A stretch of DNA of 64,000 bases from Deltaproteobacteria bacterium (lineage in GTDB: Bacteria > JAGRBM01 > JAHCIT01). The position numbers were made by a program, and so were the translations under genes. Within the stretch, counting starts at the first letter, position 1, and every line of letters starts with the position of its first letter. Under the pieces are notes generated by a model that was given only the letters and a program-made list of their open reading frames with translations, searched no databases and was not told the origin of the DNA. The stretch is taken from assembly GCA_026129095.1 (NCBI GenBank), contig JAHCIT010000003.1, forward strand, positions 62,001 through 126,000, in the 5' to 3' direction. Of the stretch, positions 1 through 11,004 are shown one piece after another.

Positions 1-2
1 AC

Positions 3-3000
3 AACGACGGAGGCCCGGCTGACCGGGTCGAATGCGTGATTCCGCAAGGCGTCTCGCCAGCCACCGTTGACTGCGGGCTTCCCTTTTCGGTTATCTCAAT
101 CACCAACAACACCATACAGGTGACGACCCCGGACGCATCCGGCCTGATCGAAGCGGGCGCGTTCGAGATCAGCGCCGCCATCCAGGTGGCGGTTCTGGAC
201 GCGGATGACATCGTCATCCAGGCGACGACTGACGCACTCACTGCGGGCAATTCGTTCACCTTCGCCCGAGGCGCGCTCCAGATCATCGCCATCGGTGGCG
301 AGGACCAGGCAGGCTTCCCGCTGATCGAGCTTGGCGTGCCGCTGGAAACGTTCGTCTACGATTTCGTTCTGCAGTCGCCGGCCACTTCAAATACGCCCGA
401 TCCGCTGGCAGCGCCATACGTGACTTTCGTGGTGGATATTGTCGATCACTGCCCGGCGCTGCTGAATGACTCCGATTTCGAGATGATATTACCCATTAAC
501 GATCTGGGCCGGACACAGATAAGGGTGACGCCGCTGGCCGACTGTCCGTCGCACCAGGTTCGCGTTACGGCGACCGTTACCAACCTGTTCTCGTTCCCGA
601 TCATACCGGTCACACAGACCACCTTCGTGATCCCGGTCGCCGAGGCGGACCAGGGCGTTCTTCAGGTCGTGTCCGGGGCGGGGCAGATTTGTCCGTACGA
701 CACGACCTGCTCGCTGGACCTGACCGCGGATACTCCGGTGCCGGAGCCGATGGTCGTCAGCATCATCGACCGGTTCGGGCAGCCGTTCATCGGCACGATC
801 AATGTGAACTTTGCCGACCAGCCGTTTGGTTTCGGCGGCCGGACCGGAAACCTGACCGATCCGGTCATGGCGCAGGGGACCAGTACGGCCTGCACCGGCA
901 CTGACATCAACAAGGATTGTTCGGCTGTTACCAATGTTCGCGTGAACTTTACCACGGGCGGATCAACGGACCCTGCGCTGAACAGTGCCGAATACGTCGT
1001 CCTGGCAACGGCCATAGGCAACCCGTCGCCGGGAACGTTCACCAATGCGACACCGATCATACCGGCCGGCGGAGTGACCTTCCGGATCCGGGCCGAACGC
1101 CCGGTGGGGACCACGATCGAATACGCTGACCCGGCGCTGGCCGACCGCGAGGCGGACCTGGTCAACGATATGGGGCCATTCGCGATGGGCGTGAAGGTCC
1201 GCGACCAGTGGGGGCGGCTCGCCACCAGCCAGGTCAACGTGCCGAACTGCGTGACCTATACAGCGCAGATGCCGGGCTTCACGTCGCCCCCCACGATTTC
1301 GATGACCGGCGGCAGCACGGTGAACTGCCCGGGTGACCAGCAGGTACCGCCGAACAAGCTTTCGGTCGAGGCGCCTGCCGGGACCGTTACGGAGAGCCTT
1401 GAGTTCGTGAGTGGTTCCCAGGGCGGGGTTATCACGGTGAGGGCGGCTATTACGTCACGGCCCGGTGCACTGGTGGACTTCCGGTTCGCCCTCGGCCTCT
1501 CGAACCGTCCGCCGCCACCAGTGAACCTCTCCCGGGTCATGGCCAGCCACCAGATACAGAACAGCCTCCCGGCGGCCCCGGACGGGACGACAGTCGGCAG
1601 CTTCCTCGTGCGTGGAGCGTTGGGGGCAGTCCGCAAATCGGAGGACGACACGGCGCCGTTTGGCAGCGGCACTCCGCCGACATTCACCCGCTATTCGGTC
1701 AGCGTGACCGACGGCGGGGCGATCACCGGCTGCGGGAATGTCAGTAATGGCATTACCGGCGGAGTAGGGCTGGATGGTACCGGCGACGTTGACCAGGGCC
1801 GTTTCGAGGTCGTGCTGACACCGCCGCCCACTACCGGCCAGCTTGCCATCAGTGTGTGGGATAACCTGAACTGCTCCGGCGAGCAGTCAGTCCCGAAGCT
1901 TATCGGATACACGAGCCGGTTCGATACCGGATACGTCTCCAACCGCTCCCGGTCGCAGCTCGACAAGCTGAGTCTGGATTTCTCCACGCCGGCACCCACG
2001 GTCCTCAATGTCGACACGGACCAGACTTACGGGCTCCAGGCGCTCCGGGTGACCGGTATCCGGCCTCAAGGGATCATGTTCTTCAGTTCCGATCCGGACC
2101 GGCTCGGGCCCGATGGCGAGCCGCTCATGGACCGGGCTATTGTGGTCAACGTGACGACCGGTGACCTGTCGGTGCTCCGGGTCAGCGAGGAAATCGTCGT
2201 GCAGGGCAACGACCTGAATCTCGTCGGCGGCGTGACGACGAACGTGGTCGAGTCCGTCAACTCCGATTTTCTCGTTGAACGCAACCACCACTGCAACCGG
2301 GATCTGGATTTTGAGAATGACTTCTTCCCGGACGTTTCCGACGACTGCTCGGTATCGGCGGGGGATATCCTGATCATCAGGCCTGGCACGCCGCTGGAAA
2401 CCCGCCGGACGGTGACTGCAGTTCTGGGCGTTCCCGGCAACTCCCGCCGGCTGATCCTCAATGGTGACCTGAACCCGATCCAGGTATCGGAACCGGGCGT
2501 CCAGTTCCGCGTCATTTCGCGCTACCGGGAGATCGACGCGGATAACGACTACTTCACCACCAGTTCCGGCGCGGAGCCGGGGGTGACACGCACGCCGGTT
2601 CCGTACCCGGATCGTGACGAAACCAAGACCTTCGAGCAGGATCCGGGCCGGCTTTCCGGAGGTGCAGCATGGAAAGTCTCTCCGCGATATGTGGCAGGCT
2701 ACTTCCCTGAAGATGGAATCGATGCAGTAGACATGCCGTCAACGGGCCTTGTCGGGGTTCTTGGCCGCTTCTTCGTTTCGGACCCGGTATACAATGCGCT
2801 GTATGCGTTCAATGTAGAGCGTGACGACGACGGGCAGATATCCTTCATCCGCCCCGATACAAAAGTGGAAACGTCGGGGGTGCCTCAGCCGAAGGGGGTG
2901 ATTCCGCTGCTCTCGCTCAGGACGCCGGAGTTTAACGCGGTCCTGTCGTTTGCCGGTCCGACGCATCTCACCGTTGATCTTCAGGATACCAACGGAGATG

Positions 3001-6000
3001 ACATCCTGGATTCGTCCGATGAGGCGTACCTCTATGTGGTCGTCGAATCGGATCCGAGCTCAACTACACATGGCGGGCTGTCGGTTTTCGCCCTTACGCC
3101 CGATCCGGCCTCGGGCGAAGACCCCGGCGATGAGTGGTTTGACGACGAGAACATTCGCTTCCCCTTTCAGGGAATCGAAGGCTGCGGGCCGGATACTCCC
3201 TGCTACCAGCACACGACCGCGATCTGTCAGGATCCGGGTCCCGGCGAGCGCGAATGGGTGATGTGTGAAGTCGATACGGACTTCGACCCGTATACGAACT
3301 CCTATGCATCGACGCGAACAAATGTGTGCTTTGATGTTGATGGCGATGGCATCCCCGATGCCTTCCTCCCGACCAATCCCAATTCGACCTGCGGGGCGAC
3401 ATCGGGTGTGGACCGGGTATCGGTACCCGTTCCTGATCCGGCCCGCGATACCGGCATTACGATGATCCTTGCGAGGCAGACGAACCTTCCGGGGGATTTC
3501 CTTTCCGGGCTGTTCACGTTGTCGAATGCGGAGGTTGGGGCACTTTACCGCAGTTCTAGGATACCGCTGACCTTCTGGAAGCCTTTCCGGTTTGAGATGC
3601 CACAGGTGCCCAAGGGGCTGAGGGAGCGAGTGCGTTCCGATGTGGGGTTCCTGACGGTCAGGACAACCTCCGACGACACGGTCCCTGACGCCCTGAATGA
3701 CCGGCCGCAACTCGTTTATCCGGTCGATGTCCGGCCCGACCGGCAACGGTCCGGGGATGACCTGCTTTCCTCCCGGCTGGGCTACACAATAGCATTTGAC
3801 GCCCCTGGTGGCGGCACCGGGGCAGGGCAGGCATATGGCTTTACCGCTTCCGACCCCAACCCTCAGGTTCTTCGCCAGTGTGTCATGGACCCGAATCCCA
3901 GGGTTACCGATACGCCGGGGCCGGACCAGCGGGACCGCGATGACATTGTTACGGTTCCCATCGACAAGCAGATCGCCGTAACAGGGCTGCCCGGCAACGG
4001 CCTGTTTGGGACTGACAATGTGAAAGGCACCGCGGACGATCTGGTGCAGCCGCAGGACATTCTGCTGTTCAAGACTGGGCCGTCCAGCCGGATTTACCGG
4101 TATACCGTCGTGAGCGTGGATACTGCAGTCCGGTTCACCGTCAAGGCCGACCAGTGTGATGGAGTGCCGTCTGGAGCCATTACGCAGTTCCGGATCATCG
4201 ACAGCATGAACGTGATCGACCTCAAGGGTGTTTTCTCGCTTGCCGATCTCCCCACCGGGATAGCGATGCACCGGACCCAGACGGCACGGACTGAAACCCT
4301 CGGCGGTGGTATCGGCCGTGCACGTGCGCATCTTTTCGGCACCCGTGACGACCGTGGGACCAGCGGGACACCCACTGATGATCTCGACGACCGGCTGACG
4401 ATGATGGTTACGGTCTCCCGCGGCGTGGCGGACGCTTCGCCCGACACGACGGAAACAACCATCGGCATGATCAATGTCTATGACCCGGGCCCGTCGGGAA
4501 GCACTGCTGATGACCGTGGATGTCTGCTGATGACCCTCGGTGATAGCGGTCCGTTGGCGCCCGCCCATGATGAACAGTGTGACGAGATGCAGGGTGAGAA
4601 CTCGCTTAGCCCGGGGAACCCGGCGGTGAATCTGGCTTCGCCGAATACGGGTGCTGGCGGGGCGATTGTTGTTGAGGGCACCGACAAACTGGGCTTCCTG
4701 CTGAACACCAGTTCCAGCCAGATCCTCCAGTTCCGGCATGAACGGCAGGCGGCTGATGCCGGTCATGGCAATCTGCCGTGGATGAAGGTTTCGCCATACC
4801 CGGCCCTGACCTTCAACGAGATCACCTTCGAGACATCCCAGAACTTCCCGAGCCTGTTCCCCGGCGATGCCGGCCGTTTCTGGACTCCGGTAACCTATGA
4901 CAGCAGTTCCGTGCGCCAGCGGATGATGTTCACACTGCCACTGGCGAACACGATTGCGGTCATTGAACAGCGGGATTTTGGTAATCCGCCGTCAGTGGTC
5001 CATGTAGGCAAGGTCGTGGATACGGACAACATCACCGGCGCGCAGAGCATCCGGATCGATACGGGCACATCCTCCAATGGTCCGGTCCAGCGCCTCGACA
5101 AGATTGAGAAATCTTTCTACTACGGTACAGCCGTGGGGGATTCGGTTCTCTTTGTGTCCGAGGTGGGGGGCGGTACCGGCCGTCTCGACCTGAACGTGGT
5201 TGATCCCCAGATCGACATGGCGCTTGACCAGAATGACGGGATTCCCGGTATCACGGGCCTCAGCGCTGGTCTTAGCGAAGGCCAGAGCACTGCCGACCTT
5301 TACCAGGTGATCGTCGATGAAGGCCGCAGCCGGGTATATATTGTCGCCAGTCCGAGCAACACTAACTACCGCATTGTGGCGCGCAGTCTCCATGACGGCT
5401 CGGAAATCAATCTGGTTGACGGCATCCCGAACTGTTCGACCATCAAGCAGATCCAGATCGTGACCGAGCCCCAGACCAACGCCCAACCCCAGTCATTTGC
5501 CATACGGGATAACCTGCTCCTCGTCGGTTACAATTTCGGTGTCCAGGACCAGCCGCGCCTGTTCTGGCTGAACCTCGACAACCTGCAGGCGGCCGATTTC
5601 AACGCTAACTGCACGGCCAATTTCCAGCATGGAAACGCCTATGTCGTTCCCCGTGGATCGGGTGGGAACGCGTATGCGGGCGATATCCAGGCGATCGAAA
5701 TTGCCGGAGACCGGGCGCTGGTGGCGGGTGTGACGGGAAGCTCGCTCAAGCTGTCGGTGATCGATCTGACCCAGTTCTGGCGCTGGAAACCGGGCAGTTC
5801 TTGCCCCTCGACCGAGTGCCGTCCGCGCGATGCCGCACTATCGGCTGCCGGCAGCACGGCTCCGCTTGTGGTGGAATCCGGCGGAGGAGGCTCCGTGGTG
5901 CAGTTGCAGATCCATGGTGGAGTTGCATTCATGACCGTCGCCCGCGCGTCTGCGCCGCTGAAACGGGTACATGTAATTGATATTGCTCCGTATTCCGCTG

Positions 6001-6290
6001 CTCCGAATGGCGGTGGGAACGTCACCTTCCGGTCCCCGGTGAATGTGGCGGTGGTAAACGCTCCGGGCGGTGATCCTGCTGCCTCTGTGGTCGGTCCCGG
6101 CTGGCTCGTCATACCGAATCGTGAACGGGATACTGATGGCAACAACCTGACGCTAATCAATCTGACGACGCCCACATGGAACCGGACGACCCCACCCGTC
6201 ATCAGTGGCTCGTCGGTGCATTACTACCCGGCAGGCGCTGAAGACGGGACTATCCGCGATTTTGAGTTCACTACGTTGCCGCCCAATTGA
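3..6290 (+). CDS. Giant probable surface/exported protein, 5' end outside window
   Basis: The reading frame is open to the left edge, so the true start, and any signal peptide, lies outside; GTG at 36 is only the first start-like codon inside. About 2,095 residues are visible. I do not recognise the family. Seen: a low-lysine, Thr/Gly/Asp/Pro-rich composition typical of exported beta-rich proteins; scattered close Cys pairs (CPYDTTC, CGPDTPC, CPSTEC); and two Asp-rich calcium-loop-like stretches, DTNGDDILDSSDE near residue 980 and DVDGDGIPDAF near residue 1100, resembling dockerin or thrombospondin type-3 loops. The first third reads like Ig-like beta sandwiches and the rest like propeller-type repeats; that is inference. 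No C-terminal sorting signal or membrane anchor is visible. It ends 86 bp before pyrG, which has its own promoter. Confidence 0.75.
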   Translation, partial: NDGGPADRVECVIPQGVSPATVDCGLPFSVISITNNTIQVTTPDASGLIEAGAFEISAAIQVAVLDADDIVIQATTDALTAGNSFTFARGALQIIAIGGEDQAGFPLIELGVPLETFVYDFVLQSPATSNTPDPLAAPYVTFVVDIVDHCPALLNDSDFEMILPINDLGRTQIRVTPLADCPSHQVRVTATVTNLFSFPIIPVTQTTFVIPVAEADQGVLQVVSGAGQICPYDTTCSLDLTADTPVPEPMVVSIIDRFGQPFIGTINVNFADQPFGFGGRTGNLTDPVMAQGTSTACTGTDINKDCSAVTNVRVNFTTGGSTDPALNSAEYVVLATAIGNPSPGTFTNATPIIPAGGVTFRIRAERPVGTTIEYADPALADREADLVNDMGPFAMGVKVRDQWGRLATSQVNVPNCVTYTAQMPGFTSPPTISMTGGSTVNCPGDQQVPPNKLSVEAPAGTVTESLEFVSGSQGGVITVRAAITSRPGALVDFRFALGLSNRPPPPVNLSRVMASHQIQNSLPAAPDGTTVGSFLVRGALGAVRKSEDDTAPFGSGTPPTFTRYSVSVTDGGAITGCGNVSNGITGGVGLDGTGDVDQGRFEVVLTPPPTTGQLAISVWDNLNCSGEQSVPKLIGYTSRFDTGYVSNRSRSQLDKLSLDFSTPAPTVLNVDTDQTYGLQALRVTGIRPQGIMFFSSDPDRLGPDGEPLMDRAIVVNVTTGDLSVLRVSEEIVVQGNDLNLVGGVTTNVVESVNSDFLVERNHHCNRDLDFENDFFPDVSDDCSVSAGDILIIRPGTPLETRRTVTAVLGVPGNSRRLILNGDLNPIQVSEPGVQFRVISRYREIDADNDYFTTSSGAEPGVTRTPVPYPDRDETKTFEQDPGRLSGGAAWKVSPRYVAGYFPEDGIDAVDMPSTGLVGVLGRFFVSDPVYNALYAFNVERDDDGQISFIRPDTKVETSGVPQPKGVIPLLSLRTPEFNAVLSFAGPTHLTVDLQDTNGDDILDSSDEAYLYVVVESDPSSTTHGGLSVFALTPDPASGEDPGDEWFDDENIRFPFQGIEGCGPDTPCYQHTTAICQDPGPGEREWVMCEVDTDFDPYTNSYASTRTNVCFDVDGDGIPDAFLPTNPNSTCGATSGVDRVSVPVPDPARDTGITMILARQTNLPGDFLSGLFTLSNAEVGALYRSSRIPLTFWKPFRFEMPQVPKGLRERVRSDVGFLTVRTTSDDTVPDALNDRPQLVYPVDVRPDRQRSGDDLLSSRLGYTIAFDAPGGGTGAGQAYGFTASDPNPQVLRQCVMDPNPRVTDTPGPDQRDRDDIVTVPIDKQIAVTGLPGNGLFGTDNVKGTADDLVQPQDILLFKTGPSSRIYRYTVVSVDTAVRFTVKADQCDGVPSGAITQFRIIDSMNVIDLKGVFSLADLPTGIAMHRTQTARTETLGGGIGRARAHLFGTRDDRGTSGTPTDDLDDRLTMMVTVSRGVADASPDTTETTIGMINVYDPGPSGSTADDRGCLLMTLGDSGPLAPAHDEQCDEMQGENSLSPGNPAVNLASPNTGAGGAIVVEGTDKLGFLLNTSSSQILQFRHERQAADAGHGNLPWMKVSPYPALTFNEITFETSQNFPSLFPGDAGRFWTPVTYDSSSVRQRMMFTLPLANTIAVIEQRDFGNPPSVVHVGKVVDTDNITGAQSIRIDTGTSSNGPVQRLDKIEKSFYYGTAVGDSVLFVSEVGGGTGRLDLNVVDPQIDMALDQNDGIPGITGLSAGLSEGQSTADLYQVIVDEGRSRVYIVASPSNTNYRIVARSLHDGSEINLVDGIPNCSTIKQIQIVTEPQTNAQPQSFAIRDNLLLVGYNFGVQDQPRLFWLNLDNLQAADFNANCTANFQHGNAYVVPRGSGGNAYAGDIQAIEIAGDRALVAGVTGSSLKLSVIDLTQFWRWKPGSSCPSTECRPRDAALSAAGSTAPLVVESGGGGSVVQLQIHGGVAFMTVARASAPLKRVHVIDIAPYSAAPNGGGNVTFRSPVNVAVVNAPGGDPAASVVGPGWLVIPNRERDTDGNNLTLINLTTPTWNRTTPPVISGSSVHYYPAGAEDGTIRDFEFTTLPPN

Positions 6291-6317
6291 GTGAGGCCGG
6301 ATTTTCTCTCCCTCCGG

Positions 6318-6345
6318 TTGACTGACCGGGAGGCCGGTTTATAAT
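6318..6345 (+). promoter_or_regulatory. Sigma-70-type promoter of pyrG
   Basis: TTGACT (6318-6323) and a perfect TATAAT (6340-6345) are separated by 16 bp, 31 bp before the pyrG ATG. An imperfect inverted repeat (6311-6318 with 6325-6333) overlaps the -35 side and could be the terminator of the upstream gene or an operator. The expected start site is about 6352-6354, at a CCGGGCTT stretch. Confidence 0.7.
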
Positions 6346-6361
6346 CCGCTCCCGGGCTTAG

Positions 6362-8005
<1,644 letters not shown>

Positions 8006-8027
8006 CCACGTCGCACCACGGCTGGGT

Positions 8028-8043
8028 CCCGGCTCTCACCGGG
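8028..8043 (+). terminator. Weak hairpin after pyrG
   Basis: CCCGG (8028-8032) and CCGGG (8039-8043) enclose a 6-nt loop 23 bp past the pyrG stop codon. No T tract follows, so this is at best a weak terminator or an RNA 3'-end stabiliser. Confidence 0.2.
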
Positions 8044-8097
8044 CTGTCAAGGAATCTTGATAGATGCCCCTTTGTACCACTTGCTTCAGAATTCGCA

Positions 8098-8148
8098 GTC
8101 CCAAAAAATGCCTGTAGTAACAATTAGTTATGCCGCTACTTCTGGGAC
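8098..8148 (+). other. Nested stem-loop in AT-rich pyrG-rpoN spacer
   Basis: Three nested arms can pair: GTCCC (8098-8102) with GGGAC (8144-8148), GTAG (8114-8117) with CTAC (8136-8139), and TAAC (8118-8121) with GTTA (8127-8130), closing on the loop AATTA. The spacer is clearly richer in A+T than its neighbours. It lies upstream of the rpoN promoter elements and could be an operator, a small RNA or a terminator; there is no T tract. Confidence 0.25.
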
Positions 8149-8164
8149 GGTATGATTTCTGCTG

Positions 8165-8199
8165 TGGACCATGCCCTTCATGGTTGGTATAATTTTCGC
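8165..8199 (+). promoter_or_regulatory. Candidate rpoN promoter with sigma-70 and sigma-54-like elements
   Basis: TGGACC (8165-8170), 17 bp, then a perfect TATAAT (8188-8193) makes a reasonable sigma-70 promoter. The same stretch holds TGG at 8185-8187 and GC at 8198-8199, the invariant spacing of sigma-54 -24/-12 elements, although the -24 box (TGGTATA) departs from TGGCACG. The TTGGTATAA motif recurs at 8225-8233, closer to the start codon. Confidence 0.45.
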
Positions 8200-8254
8200 A
8201 TATTGCCGTAAAAGTGCTCAAATATTGGTATAACTATAGGGAATTATTGGATAA

Positions 8255-9724
8255 ATGTCCGTTGGACCCCGCCAGCAACTGAGTGTTGGTCTCAAGCAGA
8301 GCCAGAGTCTCAGACTTACGCCGCAATTGCAGATGGCAATCCGGCTGCTGCAGTACAACCGGCTCGAACTGGCCGAGCACATACAGCAGGAAATTCTCGA
8401 AAATCCGATGCTGGAGCAGGTGGAGGAGCCGCCTCTTTCACCGGAACTGGCTGATGCCCCCGCTGTCACCGCCCTTCCCGAAACTCCGGGCAAGGAACTG
8501 ACCGGGCAGGAGGGAGAGGGCGTCGGCGAGTTCGACTGGGACAGCTACCTCGAATCCTACAATATCGAACGGGCCCACCCCTCGCTTTCCTCCGAGGGGA
8601 TGGACGACGAAACCCGCGAATTCATCCAGTCGTCCATCTCGCGCCCTGACACTCTGGTTGAGCACCTGCTCTGGCAGGTAAAGGTCGCCGATTTTGGCGA
8701 AAAAGAGCGCCTGATTGCAGCCTGGTGCATCGAGAACCTCGACGACCGGGGTTACCTCGTTGCAACGGCTGAGGAAGCGGCCCAGGCCACAGGTGCCAGC
8801 GAGACAGAGGTTGAAGTGGTGCTGGCCCGGCTACGGCTGCTGGACCCGCCGGGGATCTGTTCGCGCAACTTGCGTGAATGCCTGCTCGCCCAGCTCGAAG
8901 TGCTTGGCTTCGAAGGTTCGCTGGTCTGGGAACTGGTGGACAAATATCTGGAAATGGTCGATGGCCGGAACCTGAAACCGCTGGCCCGGAAGCTGAAGGT
9001 CGAACCGGAACAGGTGTCAGAAGCCCTGCATTTCCTGAAAACCCTGGAGCCGGTTCCGGCCCGGAACTGGCAGGACAGTGACGATAACCGCTATATCGTT
9101 CCCGATGTTTATGTCGAAAAGGGCCCGGACGGTGAATACCGGGTTGTTCTTAATGAGGACGATATCCCTTATGTCCGGGTTAATCATCAGTACCTGGGGC
9201 TGCTGCGCCGGCAGGCGGCGGGCGGGTCCAAGGATACCCGGGAATACGTCCAGCAGAAGCTCCGCAGCGCCGAATGGCTGATCAAGAGCGTTTATCAGCG
9301 CAAACGCACCATTCACCGGGTAATGGAGGCGATCATCGAATTCCAGCGGGATTTCCTTGATCACGGGGTTTCCCATCTCCGCCCCCTGATCCTGCGGGAT
9401 GTGGCTGAAAAGATCGGAATGCATGAATCGACCGTCTCCCGGGTGACCAGCAATAAATACGTCCAGACCCCCCGTGGAATTTTTGAGCTCAAGTATTTCT
9501 TCAACTCGGGTATTTCGACTACCTATGGCGGCGCGGTGGCGAGCGAATCGGTCAAGGAAAGACTGAAGAAGCTCGTCGGCGAGGAGGGCGACAAGCCGCT
9601 GACGGACATGGAAATTGTCAGCCGCCTGAGGGAGGAAGGCATTACGATCTCCCGCCGGGCGCTGACGAAATACCGTGAGCAGCTTGGGATCCCGGCCTCC
9701 TCGAAGCGCAAGAAATTCTATTGA
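8255..9724 (+). CDS. rpoN: RNA polymerase sigma-54 factor
   Basis: RpoN directs RNA polymerase to -24/-12 promoters that need AAA+ activators. The 489 residues show all three regions: the Gln/Leu-rich activator-interacting region I (GLKQSQSLRLTPQLQMAIRL, ending near residue 55), an acidic region II around 60-110, and the core- and DNA-binding region III. The HTH segment contains HESTVSRVTSNKYV and the RpoN box reads RRALTKYREQLG near the C-terminus. ATG 8255 is preceded by AGGGA at 8238-8242. It heads the hpf-ptsN-hprK-rapZ-PTS cluster, the conserved neighbourhood of rpoN in proteobacteria. Confidence 0.97.
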   Translation: MSVGPRQQLSVGLKQSQSLRLTPQLQMAIRLLQYNRLELAEHIQQEILENPMLEQVEEPPLSPELADAPAVTALPETPGKELTGQEGEGVGEFDWDSYLESYNIERAHPSLSSEGMDDETREFIQSSISRPDTLVEHLLWQVKVADFGEKERLIAAWCIENLDDRGYLVATAEEAAQATGASETEVEVVLARLRLLDPPGICSRNLRECLLAQLEVLGFEGSLVWELVDKYLEMVDGRNLKPLARKLKVEPEQVSEALHFLKTLEPVPARNWQDSDDNRYIVPDVYVEKGPDGEYRVVLNEDDIPYVRVNHQYLGLLRRQAAGGSKDTREYVQQKLRSAEWLIKSVYQRKRTIHRVMEAIIEFQRDFLDHGVSHLRPLILRDVAEKIGMHESTVSRVTSNKYVQTPRGIFELKYFFNSGISTTYGGAVASESVKERLKKLVGEEGDKPLTDMEIVSRLREEGITISRRALTKYREQLGIPASSKRKKFY

Positions 9725-9824
9725 TGTGGCGGCGGCAAGGCGGAGCCGCCACGGCAGCCGGGAGACAGGCCAGATCTCCGGCTCCGGAACATCCGCCCTG
9801 ATGAAAGGAACCGGTATACCGGAT

Positions 9825-10382
9825 ATGCAAGTCAACGTAAGTTTCAGACACATGCCCTCAAGTGACGCTTTGCGCTCTTATGTGGAGACGAAGCTCCTGA
9901 AGGTGAAGAAATACCTCGACGAACCCATCGAGGCCCATGTCGCCCTGACTGCGGAAAAAACACAACACCGGGCATCGATACAGATCGATGCACACGGAAC
10001 GCGGGTCAAGGCCGAGCATTCGACTACCGATATGTACGCGACGGTTGACCTGGCTGTCGACAAGATCGAGAAGCAGCTCCGCCGGCACAAGGACCGCATG
10101 AAGGAGCACCATGCTACGACTCATGCCGGTTCCCTGCGGATGGCCCAGAAGGAAACCATCCGTAAGCCCTCCCGGGCGGCCGAGCCGCGTGCCGGGTCGA
10201 ACCTGCAGATCATCCGGATTGAACCGATCGACGGAAAGCCGATGACCGTCGATGAGGCGTCCCTGCAGCTGGGGTTCATGAAGAACCGGTTCATCGTGTT
10301 TCGCAATATGGAGTCGGACGAAGTGAACGTCCTCTACAAGCGCAAGGACGGTGCCTTGGGGCTGATCGTGCCTGGACGGTGA
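9825..10382 (+). CDS. hpf: Ribosome hibernation promoting factor, long form
   Basis: It inactivates and dimerises 70S ribosomes in stationary phase or starvation. The 185 residues contain the N-terminal S30AE/YfiA domain (QVNVSFRHMPSSDALRSYVE, about 1-100), a Lys/Arg/His-rich linker, and the roughly 55-residue C-terminal dimerisation domain (IIRIEPIDGKPMTVDEA onward), so it is the long type that forms 100S dimers alone. I chose ATG 9825 because family members start directly with the beta strand; ATG 9801 in the same frame is possible, and AAAGGA at 9804-9809 lies between them. An open frame back to 9675 overlaps the end of rpoN and is not needed. Confidence 0.92.
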   Translation: MQVNVSFRHMPSSDALRSYVETKLLKVKKYLDEPIEAHVALTAEKTQHRASIQIDAHGTRVKAEHSTTDMYATVDLAVDKIEKQLRRHKDRMKEHHATTHAGSLRMAQKETIRKPSRAAEPRAGSNLQIIRIEPIDGKPMTVDEASLQLGFMKNRFIVFRNMESDEVNVLYKRKDGALGLIVPGR

Positions 10383-10491
10383 TATGCCACAGATTCATGA
10401 AAATCGGCATTCGCGACCGCTGGCTATTGCCCGTATGGAACCTGTCAGCTAACCGGAGCCTGTCGTTGGGCTAACGGCGTAATTTCCCGGA

Positions 10492-10971
10492 TTGAGCGGT
10501 ACGGTTGCGGTGAAGATCAGGCAGATTCTGATGGAAGCAGCCTACACGCCGGCACTTTCCGGTTCGACCTCGGATCATGTACTGCGGGAGATCGCTACGC
10601 TGGCCGCCACGGGCGGCCGGGTGGATGCCGACTCCGTGCACCGGGCGCTATCCGAGCGTGAGCGGCTGGGGTCAACAGCCCTTACAGATGGGATTGCAAT
10701 CCCCCACGGCAAGCTGCCCGGCCTCAAAGATGCCGTGGTGGTAGTAGCCCGGCATACTGGGGGAATCGAGTTTGGCGCACTGGATCACCAGCCGACGCGG
10801 CTGTTTGTGGCGCTGCTGGCTCCGGACAATGATCCCACGCACCATCTGAAAGTGCTCGCACGGCTGGCCCGGCTCCTCAAGGAGCCCGAATGCCGCCAGA
10901 AGCTGATCGAGAGTGTGACGGCCGAGGCGATGAATCAGGCCTTTATCGACGCGGACGACCGGGTAGCCTAG
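10492..10971 (+). CDS. ptsN: PTS fructose/nitrogen-type EIIA protein (PtsN-like)
   Basis: This is a phosphoacceptor of the nitrogen-related PTS, a regulatory branch rather than a transporter. The EIIA type-2 domain spans nearly all 159 residues. The phosphorylated histidine is His72 in TDGIAIPHGKLPGL, and the following VVVVARHTGGIEFGALD matches the family. The start is uncertain: TTG 10492 gives the longest frame and GTG 10510 would remove six residues. Its place between hpf and hprK supports a regulatory role with HPr (13396) and HprK. No EIIB or EIIC permease is seen in the window. Confidence 0.9.
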   Translation: MSGTVAVKIRQILMEAAYTPALSGSTSDHVLREIATLAATGGRVDADSVHRALSERERLGSTALTDGIAIPHGKLPGLKDAVVVVARHTGGIEFGALDHQPTRLFVALLAPDNDPTHHLKVLARLARLLKEPECRQKLIESVTAEAMNQAFIDADDRVA

Positions 10972-11004
10972 ACTTTAGCGGTCCGGCTCCCGGAGGCCCC
11001 GCGC

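Noticed and set aside
3060-4766. Long minus-strand frame (568 codons) opposite the giant gene
   Set aside because: It lies wholly on the antisense of a confident frame, its residues are Arg/His/Gly-rich as expected from reversed GC-rich codons, and no domain is seen.
8225-8240. Second TTGGTATAA repeat as another sigma-54 promoter
   Set aside because: GG is present at -24 but no GC at the -12 spacing.
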